From: Kaistella gelatinilytica | GTDB lineage: Bacteria > Bacteroidota > Bacteroidia > Flavobacteriales > Weeksellaceae | Reading direction: 5' to 3' | Assembly (NCBI RefSeq): GCF_015679325.1 | Contig: NZ_JADPVI010000003.1 | Location: 329,524-393,523, forward strand | DNA: 64,000 nucleotides | In this document: positions 10,749 through 20,036 of the stretch, piece after piece | How the letters are laid out: every line of letters begins with the position of its first letter | Position numbering within the stretch: position 1 is the stretch's first letter | The notes under the pieces: generated by a model | Databases searched by the model: none | What the model saw: only the letters and a program-made list of their open reading frames with translations | Told to the model about the DNA's origin: nothing | Made by a program: the position numbers and the translations under genes

Positions 10749-11010
10749 CAAAAGGTTTCAATAGGCTCAAATTTATAATTCTTAAAGTTCTTAACAAGAA
10801 TAAACTTGTTTATTACTTAATTACTTCAATTCCTAATTTATTGTTAAATGATGGGTTTTTATATTATTAAGAGAAAGTAGGACAGATAAAATCTTAATTT
10901 CTTAATGGTAAAAAAAGCACAACAAAACCCACAAAAGGTTTCGACGTGCTCAACCTGACAATTCAAATAAAATTTATTTGGTACAGTGTTAGACTGAGCC
11001 TGTCGAAGCC
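10749..11010. repeat. inverted-repeat region of the gcttcgacaggctcag type
   Basis: Within a 385-base gap, a 24-base arm at 10937-10960 (ggtttcgacgtgctcaacc...) and a 24-base arm at 10987-11010 (...gagcctgtcgaagcc) are reverse complements at about 18 of 24 positions, around a 26-base AT-rich centre. The start of the left arm recurs at 10749-10770 (caaaaggtttcaataggctc). The rest of the gap is AT-rich and holds no gene that I can support. Confidence 0.6.
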
Positions 11011-11035
11011 TCTCCAATTCTCAATATATTTCCAA

Positions 11036-11068
11036 CAAAAAAATCTCCCGAATATCAGGAGATTTTTT
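11036..11068 (-). terminator. intrinsic terminator of the 11089 gene
   Basis: The hairpin aaatctcc / ggagattt (stem at 11041-11048 and 11058-11065) has A runs on one side and T runs on the other, so it can work for both strands. It lies 21 bases past the stop of the minus-strand gene. Confidence 0.75.
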
Positions 11069-11088
11069 ATGAATTGTTGAGGTTTCAA

Positions 11089-11730
11089 TTACGGTTTGCT
11101 CGCTAAAAAATATTCAGCTTCTCCTTTTCCCCAATTCGGATCTAAAGCCGTTTTTGGTTTATAAACTTTGAACTGATCCAGCGATTTTTGAAATAATTCG
11201 AGTCCTTTTGTTTTGCTTCCACCAAACTGTTCCGGCGTAAAATAAGTGTCTTCAGCTTGCAATAAAGAAATCCGTGGATTTTCAGGGTCTAATTTCGCCG
11301 CTTTGGAGAGTGCGTCTGCCGCCAACATTCCTTCGCTCATAAATCTTGCCTGTGGATTGACCATCATTTTCATACTGTGGATCATTTTCTGCAAGATCAT
11401 GTTCTCCGCGTTGTCTTTGCTTAATGCGGAAGCTTTGTCTAAATTAGTTTGTGCTTCTGCTGCGATGGCGTCTAACTCAGTAAGTTTGCCCGTTCTCATT
11501 AATTTTCTGCCTTTCTCGATGGAAGAATGTGCAGCGTAATAATAAGGAAGCCACTGTGTTTTTTCTTTGTCCCCAATTCTGGCGAAATCGTTGGAAAGTG
11601 CAGTTAATTCTTCCGGAGTTTGAGCTTGCTCCATTTTGGTGATTTTTTCAGTCATCACTTTATCAAAAGCTGTTTGAGCGAAAGTGCTTACTGAAATTGC
11701 GAGAAGCGTAGTTAAAAATAGTTTTTTCAT
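11089..11730 (-). CDS. secreted protein with helical TPR-like repeats
   Basis: The start at 11730 gives a typical signal peptide (MKKLFLTTLLAISVSTFAQ). The in-frame extension to 11772 is polar and is not needed. The mature protein (about 195 residues) is all helical with repeat-like blocks: ELTALSNDFARIG, YYYAAHSSIEKGRKL, ALSKAAKLDPENPRISLLQAED. The last block looks like a TPR unit. It follows the TonB-dependent receptor gene on the same strand with a 111-base gap, and the pair probably works together as a periplasmic partner of the receptor. No enzymatic motif is seen. Confidence 0.7.
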   Translation of the reverse strand: MKKLFLTTLLAISVSTFAQTAFDKVMTEKITKMEQAQTPEELTALSNDFARIGDKEKTQWLPYYYAAHSSIEKGRKLMRTGKLTELDAIAAEAQTNLDKASALSKDNAENMILQKMIHSMKMMVNPQARFMSEGMLAADALSKAAKLDPENPRISLLQAEDTYFTPEQFGGSKTKGLELFQKSLDQFKVYKPKTALDPNWGKGEAEYFLASKP

Positions 11731-11841
11731 TGTTTTAAATTTTTGAGTGTTTGTTCTGTTTTGATGAATCAAAGGTATTTTAAAAATTTCCCCGTTGAAA
11801 TATTTTTTTTCTGAAAGGTTGATTTTGTTTTCTGACCCGTA

Positions 11842-14061
11842 TTACAAATTATTATTGATGGCGTCTTCTGTTCTGTCAATACCGAAATTGATGAAGGCAC
11901 CGATGAAAATAAAGGTATTGGTAGAAGGTAAAACAGGTCGGTTTCTTAATCCATCATTTGAAAATTGATAGCCGTAAATATTTTTTTGTCCCAGTACATT
12001 ATTAATTCCCAATACAAGAACCGTAAATGCTTTTGCATCTTTTTTACCCAAGAACGGTAAGTAATTCAAACTGAAATTTAAAGCGTTGTAATCTTTTAAT
12101 GTTCCGTAATTGTTGAGGTGGTAATCGCCGTTGCTGTCTGTTTGAAAATTGTAATAAGGTCTTCCGGAAGTGTAGGTATAAGAAACATTAAATCCGGTTT
12201 TCCAGGCGGTGACAAATTTTTTCGCTACGATCGAAAGCGTATGTTTTGCTGCAAAACTCGGAAACAAACTTTGATCATAATTCTCGAAATTTCTTTTGGA
12301 ATCCAGGAAAGAGTAGGAAACCCAGTAGTCGATGTCTTTGATCGATTTTTTATCACGCCAGAAAACTTCGAGTCCTTTTGCATAGCCGTCGCCATTATTA
12401 TTGATCGCAACCGGGCGGTAACCTAAAACTTTAGTTTTAATGAGATCATTGTAATTTTTATAGAACGCTTCTAAGCGAAAACTTCTTCCTTCCGAAGATT
12501 TTTGAAGTTGAAGAATATAATGTTCTGCTTTTTGGTAATTTAAAGAAGTAGCGCCAAAATATCTGTTTTCCGGGTTTTGATAAAAAATTCCATAGGCTAA
12601 AGAGCTTGTCCAGCCTTTTGCAATTCGGTAAGCCATTGCAAACCTTGGTGCGAGATTCCATTTTTCAATTGCAGAAGAATATTCGGATCGTAAACCGAGT
12701 TTCGCTGAGAAATTATTGCTGAATCCCAGATCTGTTTCTGCAAACACTGAAGTTATTCCATCATTAAACTGATAAGGATTTGGCGCAAGTGAAACGTCTG
12801 TTGTCTCGCGGGTCTGGTTAAATTCTATTCCGCCTCTTAAGGCAGAAATTTTATTGATCTTTCTTTCGAGCATTGCTTTCGCATTGAAGTAATTGCCTTT
12901 CACATCGATCTTGTTTGGATTGATCTCTACATTTTGGTAGGTGTTGCTTAAATCGATCAGGTTGGAATTATAGGTGTAAGATCCGCCTAAATTCAAAAGA
13001 TATTCTCCAAACTTCTGTTTAAATGATAAGTTGTGAAAAGTATTTTGCCCCTTCAATCTGGTATTGTCAAAATCGATGTTGGGTTCTAAACTTTCTGCCT
13101 GTAATCCGATTTTATTCGTGTCGAAACTGCCGTAATATTTTAGAATTCCGCCCCCTTTATTTTTGATTCTGAAGTTAAAATTGGTGCCAAAACTCTCCGG
13201 TGCTTTGGTGAAATCATTATTAAATTTGATCAATTTCGTCATCAAAGCAATATTAGAATAACTCCCGGAAATCCCGAAAGATCGCGTTTTTTCTGAGTTT
13301 ACATTTTGAAATCCGGCATTGACGAAAATAGGTGAAATTCCTAGATCTATAGAATTCCGCTCCGGAAAATCGATACTTTCCAGGGCTAAAACTGAAGATA
13401 AAGCTTGTCCGTAAACTGCAGAATAACCACCACTTGAAAAAACATTTCCTTTAAATAAAGAAGTATTTAAACGGTCCATGGATTTAATTCCCGGTACTGA
13501 ATTTCCGAAAAAATTATTGACCAGATTTCCATCCATAAAAAATTTCGTTTCAGTGCCAGTTCCGCCACGGACAAATAATCCTTCTGTTTCTCCGATTTTC
13601 TGAACACCCGGAAGTGTTTCCAAGGCAGCCGTAACCTGTCCGTTGGCTCCTGCAGTAGTGTAAATATCAATTGGAGTTAAAAGCGCCGTTGCTCTTTTTC
13701 GATCACTTGCTTCAATAGAACCCGCCGTAATTACAACTGCATCAATTTCAGAGATCTGCTCTTTTAGGTCAGAATTCACAACGATGGATTCATTCGCAAG
13801 GATGACCGGTTTTTCAATTTCCACAAATTTTGTATTAGAAAAAACAAGGATGTGATTCCCTTTTTCTGAAGTTTGGAAAGAGTAATTTCCATTGGCATCG
13901 GTTGTAGAACCGTCATAGGTGTCTTTCAATGTCACAGAAATATCTTTGACTCCTTTGGTTTTATAATTTACTTTTCCGGAAATGGTAATTTGAGCGTTCA
14001 GAAAAAGGCCCATTAAGAAAGAAAAAAGAAGAAGTAGTTTAGAAATGATGAACGTTTGCAT
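11842..14061 (-). CDS. TonB-dependent outer-membrane receptor with carboxypeptidase-like N-terminal domain
   Basis: This 739-residue protein has a signal peptide (ending FLNAQ), then a carboxypeptidase-regulatory-like beta-sandwich (about residues 25-105, including DANGNYSF). The plug domain (about 120-230) contains LETLPGVQKIG and GLFVRGGTGTETKFFMDG. A long beta-barrel reaches the C-terminus. It imports an unknown ligand across the outer membrane with TonB energy. There is no SusD gene next to it, so a glycan-specific SusC role is unlikely. The family includes siderophore, metal and peptide importers. A -7 box is present just upstream, and a secreted helical protein gene follows. Confidence 0.9.
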   Translation of the reverse strand: MQTFIISKLLLLFSFLMGLFLNAQITISGKVNYKTKGVKDISVTLKDTYDGSTTDANGNYSFQTSEKGNHILVFSNTKFVEIEKPVILANESIVVNSDLKEQISEIDAVVITAGSIEASDRKRATALLTPIDIYTTAGANGQVTAALETLPGVQKIGETEGLFVRGGTGTETKFFMDGNLVNNFFGNSVPGIKSMDRLNTSLFKGNVFSSGGYSAVYGQALSSVLALESIDFPERNSIDLGISPIFVNAGFQNVNSEKTRSFGISGSYSNIALMTKLIKFNNDFTKAPESFGTNFNFRIKNKGGGILKYYGSFDTNKIGLQAESLEPNIDFDNTRLKGQNTFHNLSFKQKFGEYLLNLGGSYTYNSNLIDLSNTYQNVEINPNKIDVKGNYFNAKAMLERKINKISALRGGIEFNQTRETTDVSLAPNPYQFNDGITSVFAETDLGFSNNFSAKLGLRSEYSSAIEKWNLAPRFAMAYRIAKGWTSSLAYGIFYQNPENRYFGATSLNYQKAEHYILQLQKSSEGRSFRLEAFYKNYNDLIKTKVLGYRPVAINNNGDGYAKGLEVFWRDKKSIKDIDYWVSYSFLDSKRNFENYDQSLFPSFAAKHTLSIVAKKFVTAWKTGFNVSYTYTSGRPYYNFQTDSNGDYHLNNYGTLKDYNALNFSLNYLPFLGKKDAKAFTVLVLGINNVLGQKNIYGYQFSNDGLRNRPVLPSTNTFIFIGAFINFGIDRTEDAINNNL

Positions 14062-14080
14062 GGTTGTAATTTTTATACTG

Positions 14081-14088
14081 CAAATATA
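14081..14088 (-). promoter_or_regulatory. -7 box upstream of the TonB receptor gene
   Basis: On the minus strand the sequence is TATATTTG, matching TAnnTTTG, 19 bases before the ATG at 14061. Confidence 0.5.
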
Positions 14089-14214
14089 TTACGGAATGGG
14101 ATTCGATGAAATTAATTTCTACTGAATCGTCAGAAATTCCTGCTGAATTGTTTTTAATTCAAAAAGAACAGAATTGGCGTACCTTTATCAATTAGTAACA
14201 TCAAAAAATTTATT

Positions 14215-14718
14215 ATGAAAATTACAACTTTATCAATGCTTGTTTGCGGTGCCATTTTTACCGTTTCCTGCACCACTGCAAAAAATTATAAAATTAATTC
14301 CAAAAGTGGAACGAATACCCAAGGAACTGCTGATTTCGTACAGAAAGGCAAGAACGTGAAAATGGATCTTAATGTCTATAAATTAACTCCCGGAATTCAC
14401 GCCGTACATATCCATGAAAAAGGAGATTGTTCTGCGACAGACGGAAGTTCTGCAGGTGGGCACTGGAATCCTTCAAAAAATGATCACGGGAAATGGGGTT
14501 CTGAACATTTTCACATGGGTGACATCGGAAATTTAGTTGCAGACAAAAACGGTACTGCAAGATTGATCTTCGATACTGATAAATGGTGCATCGGATGTAA
14601 AGATGAAAGCAAAAATATTATCGGAAAAACGATTATTATTCACGCAGGTCAAGATGACTTCCATACGCAGCCAACAGGAAACGCAGGTGGAAGAGTAGGT
14701 TGTGTAGAAATCAAATAA
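14215..14718 (+). CDS. sodC: Cu/Zn superoxide dismutase lipoprotein
   Basis: This 167-residue protein dismutates superoxide in the periplasm. It has a lipoprotein signal with lipobox TVSC near residue 19. Copper and zinc ligands are in HAVHIHEKGDC, GGHWNPSKNDHG and HFHMGDIGN, and the closing HAGQDDFHTQPTGNAGGRVGC holds the last ligand, the active-site Arg and the disulfide Cys. An insertion with CIGC (WCIGCKDES) adds two cysteines beyond the normal disulfide. The stop is 6 bases from the convergent membrane-protein gene. Confidence 0.95.
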   Translation: MKITTLSMLVCGAIFTVSCTTAKNYKINSKSGTNTQGTADFVQKGKNVKMDLNVYKLTPGIHAVHIHEKGDCSATDGSSAGGHWNPSKNDHGKWGSEHFHMGDIGNLVADKNGTARLIFDTDKWCIGCKDESKNIIGKTIIIHAGQDDFHTQPTGNAGGRVGCVEIK

Positions 14719-14724
14719 TTCTGC

Positions 14725-16017
14725 TTAGATGTAATATTTTTCCAGAAAAAGGAAAAATTCCTGCATTCTGAAAATATTATTGAATGCTAAATAAAAGAGT
14801 AAAATTACTACTGTAGAAAATAGCAGAGAAAGTATTTTGGGATTATTTTTATAGGAATAGAAGAGCCAACCGATCATGAGCGGAAAGACGAAAACAAAGT
14901 GACCGCCGTAAATGTAGGAAGTGTGCAAACCAAATTTTAAAACGCAGTGAATGATGATATCTACGAAAATAGAGATCATCAGAACCTGCACCAATTTATT
15001 TTTAAAATTTCTAAAATAACTCCAGAATACGAGAAGAAGTAAAACACTCACAAAAACATAAGGAATCCAGGAATGGTACACTTCCATAAAAAGGGCTTTG
15101 TAAAAGAAGCCCTTTTTGTTGTGATAATCTCGTATTGCAAAGTCTGAAAACAAAACATTTCCACCAAAAAACCAGGAGGCGATCATGTCCCAAAGTGGCG
15201 TGATTTTCGGTTTTGAAAATTTATCGAATTGTTCCTCAGATTTATTCAGAAAATTCAAATATTTGAAATCTATTCGGTAAAGAAACAGCAATATAAAAGC
15301 TGCGACAGAAACGGAAACCCGAAAAACAGCATTCCCCAATTTCTTCCAGTTTCGAAAAATATTTTTTTCAAAAAGAAGTGGAATATATACTTTTACAATA
15401 TTGGTCACGGTTAATCCACCGATCGAAATTCCGGCTAATGCGAGTGCGACAGCGGGAATTTTTTCTTCTTTCCGTAATTTTAGAGCTGCGTAATAATTGA
15501 AGAGGACGAGGAAAAACAAAGTGTAAGTATACGTTTCCGGTGTGAAAGACAATAAAATATTCGTCGTAAAAAAAGCAAAAAAGAGAAGAATTACCAACGA
15601 GATTTTCTTCGGTAAAGCAATGATGTTTTTTAAATATTTATAAATTTGAATTAAACTCAAACTCACGGCAAAGTTGCTGCACCACGCCAAAACGAGACGA
15701 AAAGTGTCATCTTTTTTTCCACCTGAAATTAAATAGGCAAACTCCCGGATCCACTTAAAAAAATAGTTGGAAAGCGGATGTCTTTCAAAACCGCCGCCAG
15801 TCATGACGATAGCGCGGTTATCAAAACTAAAATAAGCATCCCACGGAATTCTGTCATCAAAAATAATTCGGTAGTTGAGTGCGATCGTCGTTCCCAAAAT
15901 ACCGTAAGCGGTTAGAAAAATTGCAAAGAGCAAGAATTCGAATTTCGTGCAGGGAAAAACAGTTTTTAGAAAAACAGTGAATTTTTGTTTGAAAACCAAG
16001 GTAGAAAATTTCGACAA
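14725..16017 (-). CDS. polytopic membrane protein, DUF6080-like
   Basis: This 430-residue protein has around ten hydrophobic segments spread over its length. An early loop holds FDDRIPWDAYFSFDNRA followed by GGGFERHPLSNYF. The layout resembles GT-C-type glycosyltransferases and the Bacteroidota family DUF6080, which also carries an acidic loop after the first membrane segment. Catalytic function is unproven. It lies 12 bases after selO on the same strand and probably shares its transcript. Confidence 0.6.
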   Translation of the reverse strand: MSKFSTLVFKQKFTVFLKTVFPCTKFEFLLFAIFLTAYGILGTTIALNYRIIFDDRIPWDAYFSFDNRAIVMTGGGFERHPLSNYFFKWIREFAYLISGGKKDDTFRLVLAWCSNFAVSLSLIQIYKYLKNIIALPKKISLVILLFFAFFTTNILLSFTPETYTYTLFFLVLFNYYAALKLRKEEKIPAVALALAGISIGGLTVTNIVKVYIPLLFEKNIFRNWKKLGNAVFRVSVSVAAFILLFLYRIDFKYLNFLNKSEEQFDKFSKPKITPLWDMIASWFFGGNVLFSDFAIRDYHNKKGFFYKALFMEVYHSWIPYVFVSVLLLLVFWSYFRNFKNKLVQVLMISIFVDIIIHCVLKFGLHTSYIYGGHFVFVFPLMIGWLFYSYKNNPKILSLLFSTVVILLFYLAFNNIFRMQEFFLFLEKYYI

Positions 16018-16029
16018 AATTAAGAAAAT

Positions 16030-17574
16030 TTAGGAACTGCATGACAGCGTTGAGCAACCGGTTTGATCGTTATAAATTGGCGGTCTTTTTTTAGAAAATT
16101 CCGGATAAATTTCTTTGTAAGGATTTTCTAACGCGATGAGAATTTTATTGAAAAGATCTTTTTTGCCTTCATTTAATTCGTTGATGCATTCAAACAGAAT
16201 ATAATTCCGAAGAATAAATTTTGGATTATTTTTCTGCATTAAGGCTAAAGATTCTTCGCCAGAGATCATATTTTGTTCTAATCTTTCGCGATACGTTTTT
16301 ATAAAATTTTCCAGGATTTTAAATTGGTCATCTGTGAGTCGATCATAAAAAACTGTTTCAAAATGTGCCTTTAAATCTGAATTTTCCGGCAAAGTTTCCA
16401 GTTGATTAAAGAAAAGCGTGTAATCTGCTTTTAAATCTTCCATGACTTTTTGAGCATCAGTAAAAAATGGACCGTCACTTTCTAAAACAGTGTCGAAACC
16501 AAATTTTTTCGCCATCATGACGTCATGTTTCGTCCAGAACATTTCGGTGAAATCATTTAGGATTTTTTCTAAGACTTTTTCGTCTTTAATTAAAGGAAAT
16601 AAAGCATTTGCGAGTTGCCAAAGATTCCATTGCGCAATTTTTCCCTGATTTCCGAAAGCGTATCTCCGACCGGGTAAATCGGTTGTATTTGGTGTGAAAT
16701 TTAAATCATATTCATCGAGGAAAGAAAATGGCCCGTAATCAATGGTTAAGCTTAAAATTGACATGTTATCGGTATTCATAACGCCATGAACGAAACCGAC
16801 GCGATACCATTCCACCATTAAATCGTCAGTTCTTTCGGAAATGGTTTGAAATAAATCGGCGTATTTATTTTCACTTTGAGAATCAATTTCAGGGAAATAA
16901 TTCTCGATGGTAAAGTCGGTGAGTTTTTGTAAAGTCTCAATTTCTTTTTGGGCTGAAATCAGTTCGAAGTGTCCGAAACGCAAAAAGCTTTCGGCTGTTC
17001 GAAGCATTACTGCGCCTTTTTCGTATTCCGGATTTCCATCATACATCATATCCCGCATCACATTTTCCCCCGTAAGTGAAAGAGAAAGTGCTCTGGTCGT
17101 GGGAATTCCTAAATGATGCATCGCTTCACTCATCAAATATTCACGAACGGAGGAACGCAAAACTGCTCTTCCATCTGCGTGTCGGGAATAAGGAGTTGCG
17201 CCGGCTCCTTTCCATTGAATTTCGGTTTTTTTGCCGTCTTTGTTCTGAATTTCTCCGGCGTAGATCGCTCTTCCATCGCCTAATTGTCCCGCCCAGTTTC
17301 CGAACTGATGTCCAGCATAAGCGGTAGCGTAAGTTTTTATATTTTCGGGAAGAGAAGCTGCATTAAGAAAGGCAAGATCTTTATCATTTTCTATTTTTCC
17401 CAAACCGATCTCTTCGGAAAGTTTTTCATTAAAGGCAATCAGTTCAGGCTTTTCAAAACCCATTATTTCGATCGTGGAAAATAATACTTTCGGAGTTTGT
17501 CGCTGTCTTGCATTTCCAGAGAAATCGCCGGGAAACTGTTCTAAAAAAGGCTGGGTAATTTGATCCAAATTCAT
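16030..17574 (-). CDS. selO: protein adenylyltransferase SelO (YdiU/UPF0061)
   Basis: SelO is a pseudokinase-fold enzyme that transfers AMP to Ser, Thr or Tyr of target proteins, linked to redox stress. The 514-residue protein has the family blocks AGHQFGNWAGQLGDGRA, LRSSVREYLMSEAMHHLGIPTTRAL, VHGVMNTDNMS (catalytic region) and DYGPFSFLDEYD. The C-terminus ends STLSCSS: the cysteine third from the end occupies the place where eukaryotic SelO carries selenocysteine. A second Cys (TGCSTL) lies five residues before it. Length and start are normal. It is transcribed with the downstream DUF6080-like gene. Confidence 0.95.
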   Translation of the reverse strand: MNLDQITQPFLEQFPGDFSGNARQRQTPKVLFSTIEIMGFEKPELIAFNEKLSEEIGLGKIENDKDLAFLNAASLPENIKTYATAYAGHQFGNWAGQLGDGRAIYAGEIQNKDGKKTEIQWKGAGATPYSRHADGRAVLRSSVREYLMSEAMHHLGIPTTRALSLSLTGENVMRDMMYDGNPEYEKGAVMLRTAESFLRFGHFELISAQKEIETLQKLTDFTIENYFPEIDSQSENKYADLFQTISERTDDLMVEWYRVGFVHGVMNTDNMSILSLTIDYGPFSFLDEYDLNFTPNTTDLPGRRYAFGNQGKIAQWNLWQLANALFPLIKDEKVLEKILNDFTEMFWTKHDVMMAKKFGFDTVLESDGPFFTDAQKVMEDLKADYTLFFNQLETLPENSDLKAHFETVFYDRLTDDQFKILENFIKTYRERLEQNMISGEESLALMQKNNPKFILRNYILFECINELNEGKKDLFNKILIALENPYKEIYPEFSKKRPPIYNDQTGCSTLSCSS

Positions 17575-17589
17575 GGGTCAAAGTTCGGC

Positions 17590-17627
17590 AAAAAAAACAT
17601 CCTTCCAAGGGTTTGAAAGGATGTTTT
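17590..17627 (-). terminator. intrinsic terminator after the PBP1A gene
   Basis: An 11-base stem (aaaacatcctt at 17594-17604 with aaggatgtttt at 17617-17627) is followed on the minus strand by a T run. It sits between the PBP1A stop and the selO start, so selO needs its own promoter. Confidence 0.8.
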
Positions 17628-17649
17628 CGATTAATATTGTATATCGGAG

Positions 17650-20028
17650 TTACTTGTTGAAATCGATATCGTCTCCGGTATTAAGGTTTTCGTTGACGTT
17701 TTCTTCTTTGGTCCCCGATGATTTTTTAGGACCCGATGGAGTTGGGGCTTTAGGGTTTTTCAGTTCGTCCAGGGTTTGTAAACCACCGTCATCACCATAT
17801 CCTCCTAATCCCTGCAGGTCGGAACAACTTCCTGTCCAGTTGGATGGTTTTACAAATTTATCATCCGGCGAAATACCGAGTTCTTTATCTGCCCAGACTT
17901 TCTTCATGTAAATTGCCCAGATCGGGAGTGCCATTTTCGCACCCTGACCTTCACCCGTTCCAGCGAAATGCGTGGCTCTGTCTTCCCATCCGACCCAAAC
18001 TCCGGTGGCGAGATTTGGCGTCATTCCCATAAACCAACCGTCGGAATTGTTTTGAGTAGTTCCTGTTTTGGCAGCAATTTCTGTTGTTTTCGGAACTCCT
18101 CTTCTGCTCAGTTCTCCGGAAGCTGTTCCGAACTGAGCAACGCCCTTCATCAAGTCGATCATGGTGTACGCATACAATTCGTTCATGACTTCTTTCATGA
18201 CGGGTTTTACCTCTTTGATTACTCGTCCGTTGGCATCTTCAATACGCCAGATCATTTCCGGCTTGATATAATTTCCGTAGTTCGCAAAAGTACTGTAAGC
18301 TCCAAGCATTTCGAAGATGGTAATGTCAGAAGAACCAAGCGCAATCGCATAATCATTTGGCATTTCCTCAGTTACTCCGAGATCTCTCGCCGTCTGAATT
18401 ACACTTTTTGGCGTTACCATTTCGATCAGACGAACAGCAACTGGGTTTTTTGACTGGGCAAGTGCGTCTCTTAAGGTTAACATTCCGCCCGAACCTTGTA
18501 CAGACCAACCTCCTTTGGTATAAGTTGCATTTGAAACTGTTGAACAAGGCGTCATTCCTAATTTCATAATTGCAGTTGCGTAAACAAAAGGTTTAAAGGT
18601 AGATCCTACCTGTCTTTTCCCCTGTTTAATATGATCATACTGGAAATGTTGCCAGTTAATTCCGCCGACCCAGGCTTTTATTTCGCCAGTTCCGGGAACC
18701 ATCGACATTAATCCAGCCTGTGCAATTTGCTTGTGATAACGGATAGAATCCCATGGCGACATCTCAACTTCTTCTTCGCCGCCCCACGTAAATCGGGAGG
18801 TTTTGATAGGAGTTTTAAAGTCAAGCATGATCGAATCTTCTGACACCCCGGCATTTTTCAGCTGTTTATATCTTCCGGTTCTTTTCACCGCACTCATCAT
18901 TACGGATTTAATTTCCTTATCATTTAAAAAATAAAAAGGTCTTTGTTTTCTATTTCTCTGTTCACCATCAAATCTTTTTTGAAGATCTGTTAAATGCTCT
19001 CTCATGGCTTCTTCTGCATAACCCTGCATTTTTGAATCAAGGGTGACATAAATTTTAAGACCGTCTTTGAACAGGTTTAAAGTTTTACCGGTTTTCTTTT
19101 CGTAATCTTTTAAATAACTGTCAATTTCTTTTCTTAAATAAAATTTGTAGTACGCTGAATAACCATCATCGATGGATTTAATGGGATGATAATCTAAGTC
19201 AATAGGCGTTGCTACGGCTTTGTCATAATTTTGCTGATCCAAATAGCCTGTTTTCAGCATCTGCTCCAAAACGACATCTCGGCGTGTTTTCGCTCTCTGC
19301 TCGTTCCGCATCGGATTATTTTTCACCGGATTTTCGAGCATTGCGACAAACATTGCTGCTTCCGGAAGCGTTAACTGAGAAGTGCTTTTGTTGAAATAAA
19401 CTCTGGAGGCCATTTCAATTCCGTTCGCATTATATAGGAAATCAAATTTGTTGAAGTAAAGGGTAATGATCTCTTCTTTGGTATATCTTTTTTCCAAACT
19501 TACGGCAACGACCCATTCCTTCAATTTTTGAAAAACGGCCGTTGCTTTATTCTGAGATCTTGATCCCGTAAATAATAATTTAGCAAGCTGTTGAGTAATG
19601 GTAGAACCACCACCACGTTTTCCACCAAAGGCTACAGCTCTTGCAACAGACTGCAGATCAATACCGGAGTGTTCTTTGAAACGCTCATCTTCTTTGGCCT
19701 GTAAAGCGTAGATTAAATAAGGTGGTAACTGCTTGTAAGTGACAGGTTGTGTTTTTTCTTTTTCAAATTTCCCCAGAAGTTTTCCATCGGAAGAATAAAT
19801 TTCGGAGGCTACGTAAATATCAGGATTTTCAAGTTCCTTCACATCGGGCATGCTTCCGAAAAAACCTTGAGAGACACCGAAGAATATGGACGAAATTCCT
19901 AAGATCAAAATGATTAGACCGATCCAGACTAATCTGACCCACTTTTTCCAACCCGTGTTTTTTACTTTCTTGGGAGGAAGCGGAAACGTTTGCTTCGGTT
20001 TGCTTACCGGATTTTGTTTGTTTTCCAT
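17650..20028 (-). CDS. mrcA: penicillin-binding protein 1A, bifunctional transglycosylase/transpeptidase
   Basis: This 792-residue class A PBP polymerises and crosslinks peptidoglycan. A cytoplasmic basic N-terminus and one membrane segment (about 32-55) are followed by the GT51 domain with ALQAKEDERFKEHSGID and RGGGSTITQQLAKLLF. The transpeptidase part has GSTFKPF (catalytic Ser), SKN, and AKTGTTQNNSDGWF. The C-terminal tail is acidic and Pro/Lys-rich (PTPSGPKKSSGTKEE). The gene, also called ponA in other systems, starts 8 bases after gldH, in the order ricT-gldH-PBP1A. Confidence 0.95.
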   Translation of the reverse strand: MENKQNPVSKPKQTFPLPPKKVKNTGWKKWVRLVWIGLIILILGISSIFFGVSQGFFGSMPDVKELENPDIYVASEIYSSDGKLLGKFEKEKTQPVTYKQLPPYLIYALQAKEDERFKEHSGIDLQSVARAVAFGGKRGGGSTITQQLAKLLFTGSRSQNKATAVFQKLKEWVVAVSLEKRYTKEEIITLYFNKFDFLYNANGIEMASRVYFNKSTSQLTLPEAAMFVAMLENPVKNNPMRNEQRAKTRRDVVLEQMLKTGYLDQQNYDKAVATPIDLDYHPIKSIDDGYSAYYKFYLRKEIDSYLKDYEKKTGKTLNLFKDGLKIYVTLDSKMQGYAEEAMREHLTDLQKRFDGEQRNRKQRPFYFLNDKEIKSVMMSAVKRTGRYKQLKNAGVSEDSIMLDFKTPIKTSRFTWGGEEEVEMSPWDSIRYHKQIAQAGLMSMVPGTGEIKAWVGGINWQHFQYDHIKQGKRQVGSTFKPFVYATAIMKLGMTPCSTVSNATYTKGGWSVQGSGGMLTLRDALAQSKNPVAVRLIEMVTPKSVIQTARDLGVTEEMPNDYAIALGSSDITIFEMLGAYSTFANYGNYIKPEMIWRIEDANGRVIKEVKPVMKEVMNELYAYTMIDLMKGVAQFGTASGELSRRGVPKTTEIAAKTGTTQNNSDGWFMGMTPNLATGVWVGWEDRATHFAGTGEGQGAKMALPIWAIYMKKVWADKELGISPDDKFVKPSNWTGSCSDLQGLGGYGDDGGLQTLDELKNPKAPTPSGPKKSSGTKEENVNENLNTGDDIDFNK

Positions 20029-20036
20029 AAATGAAA

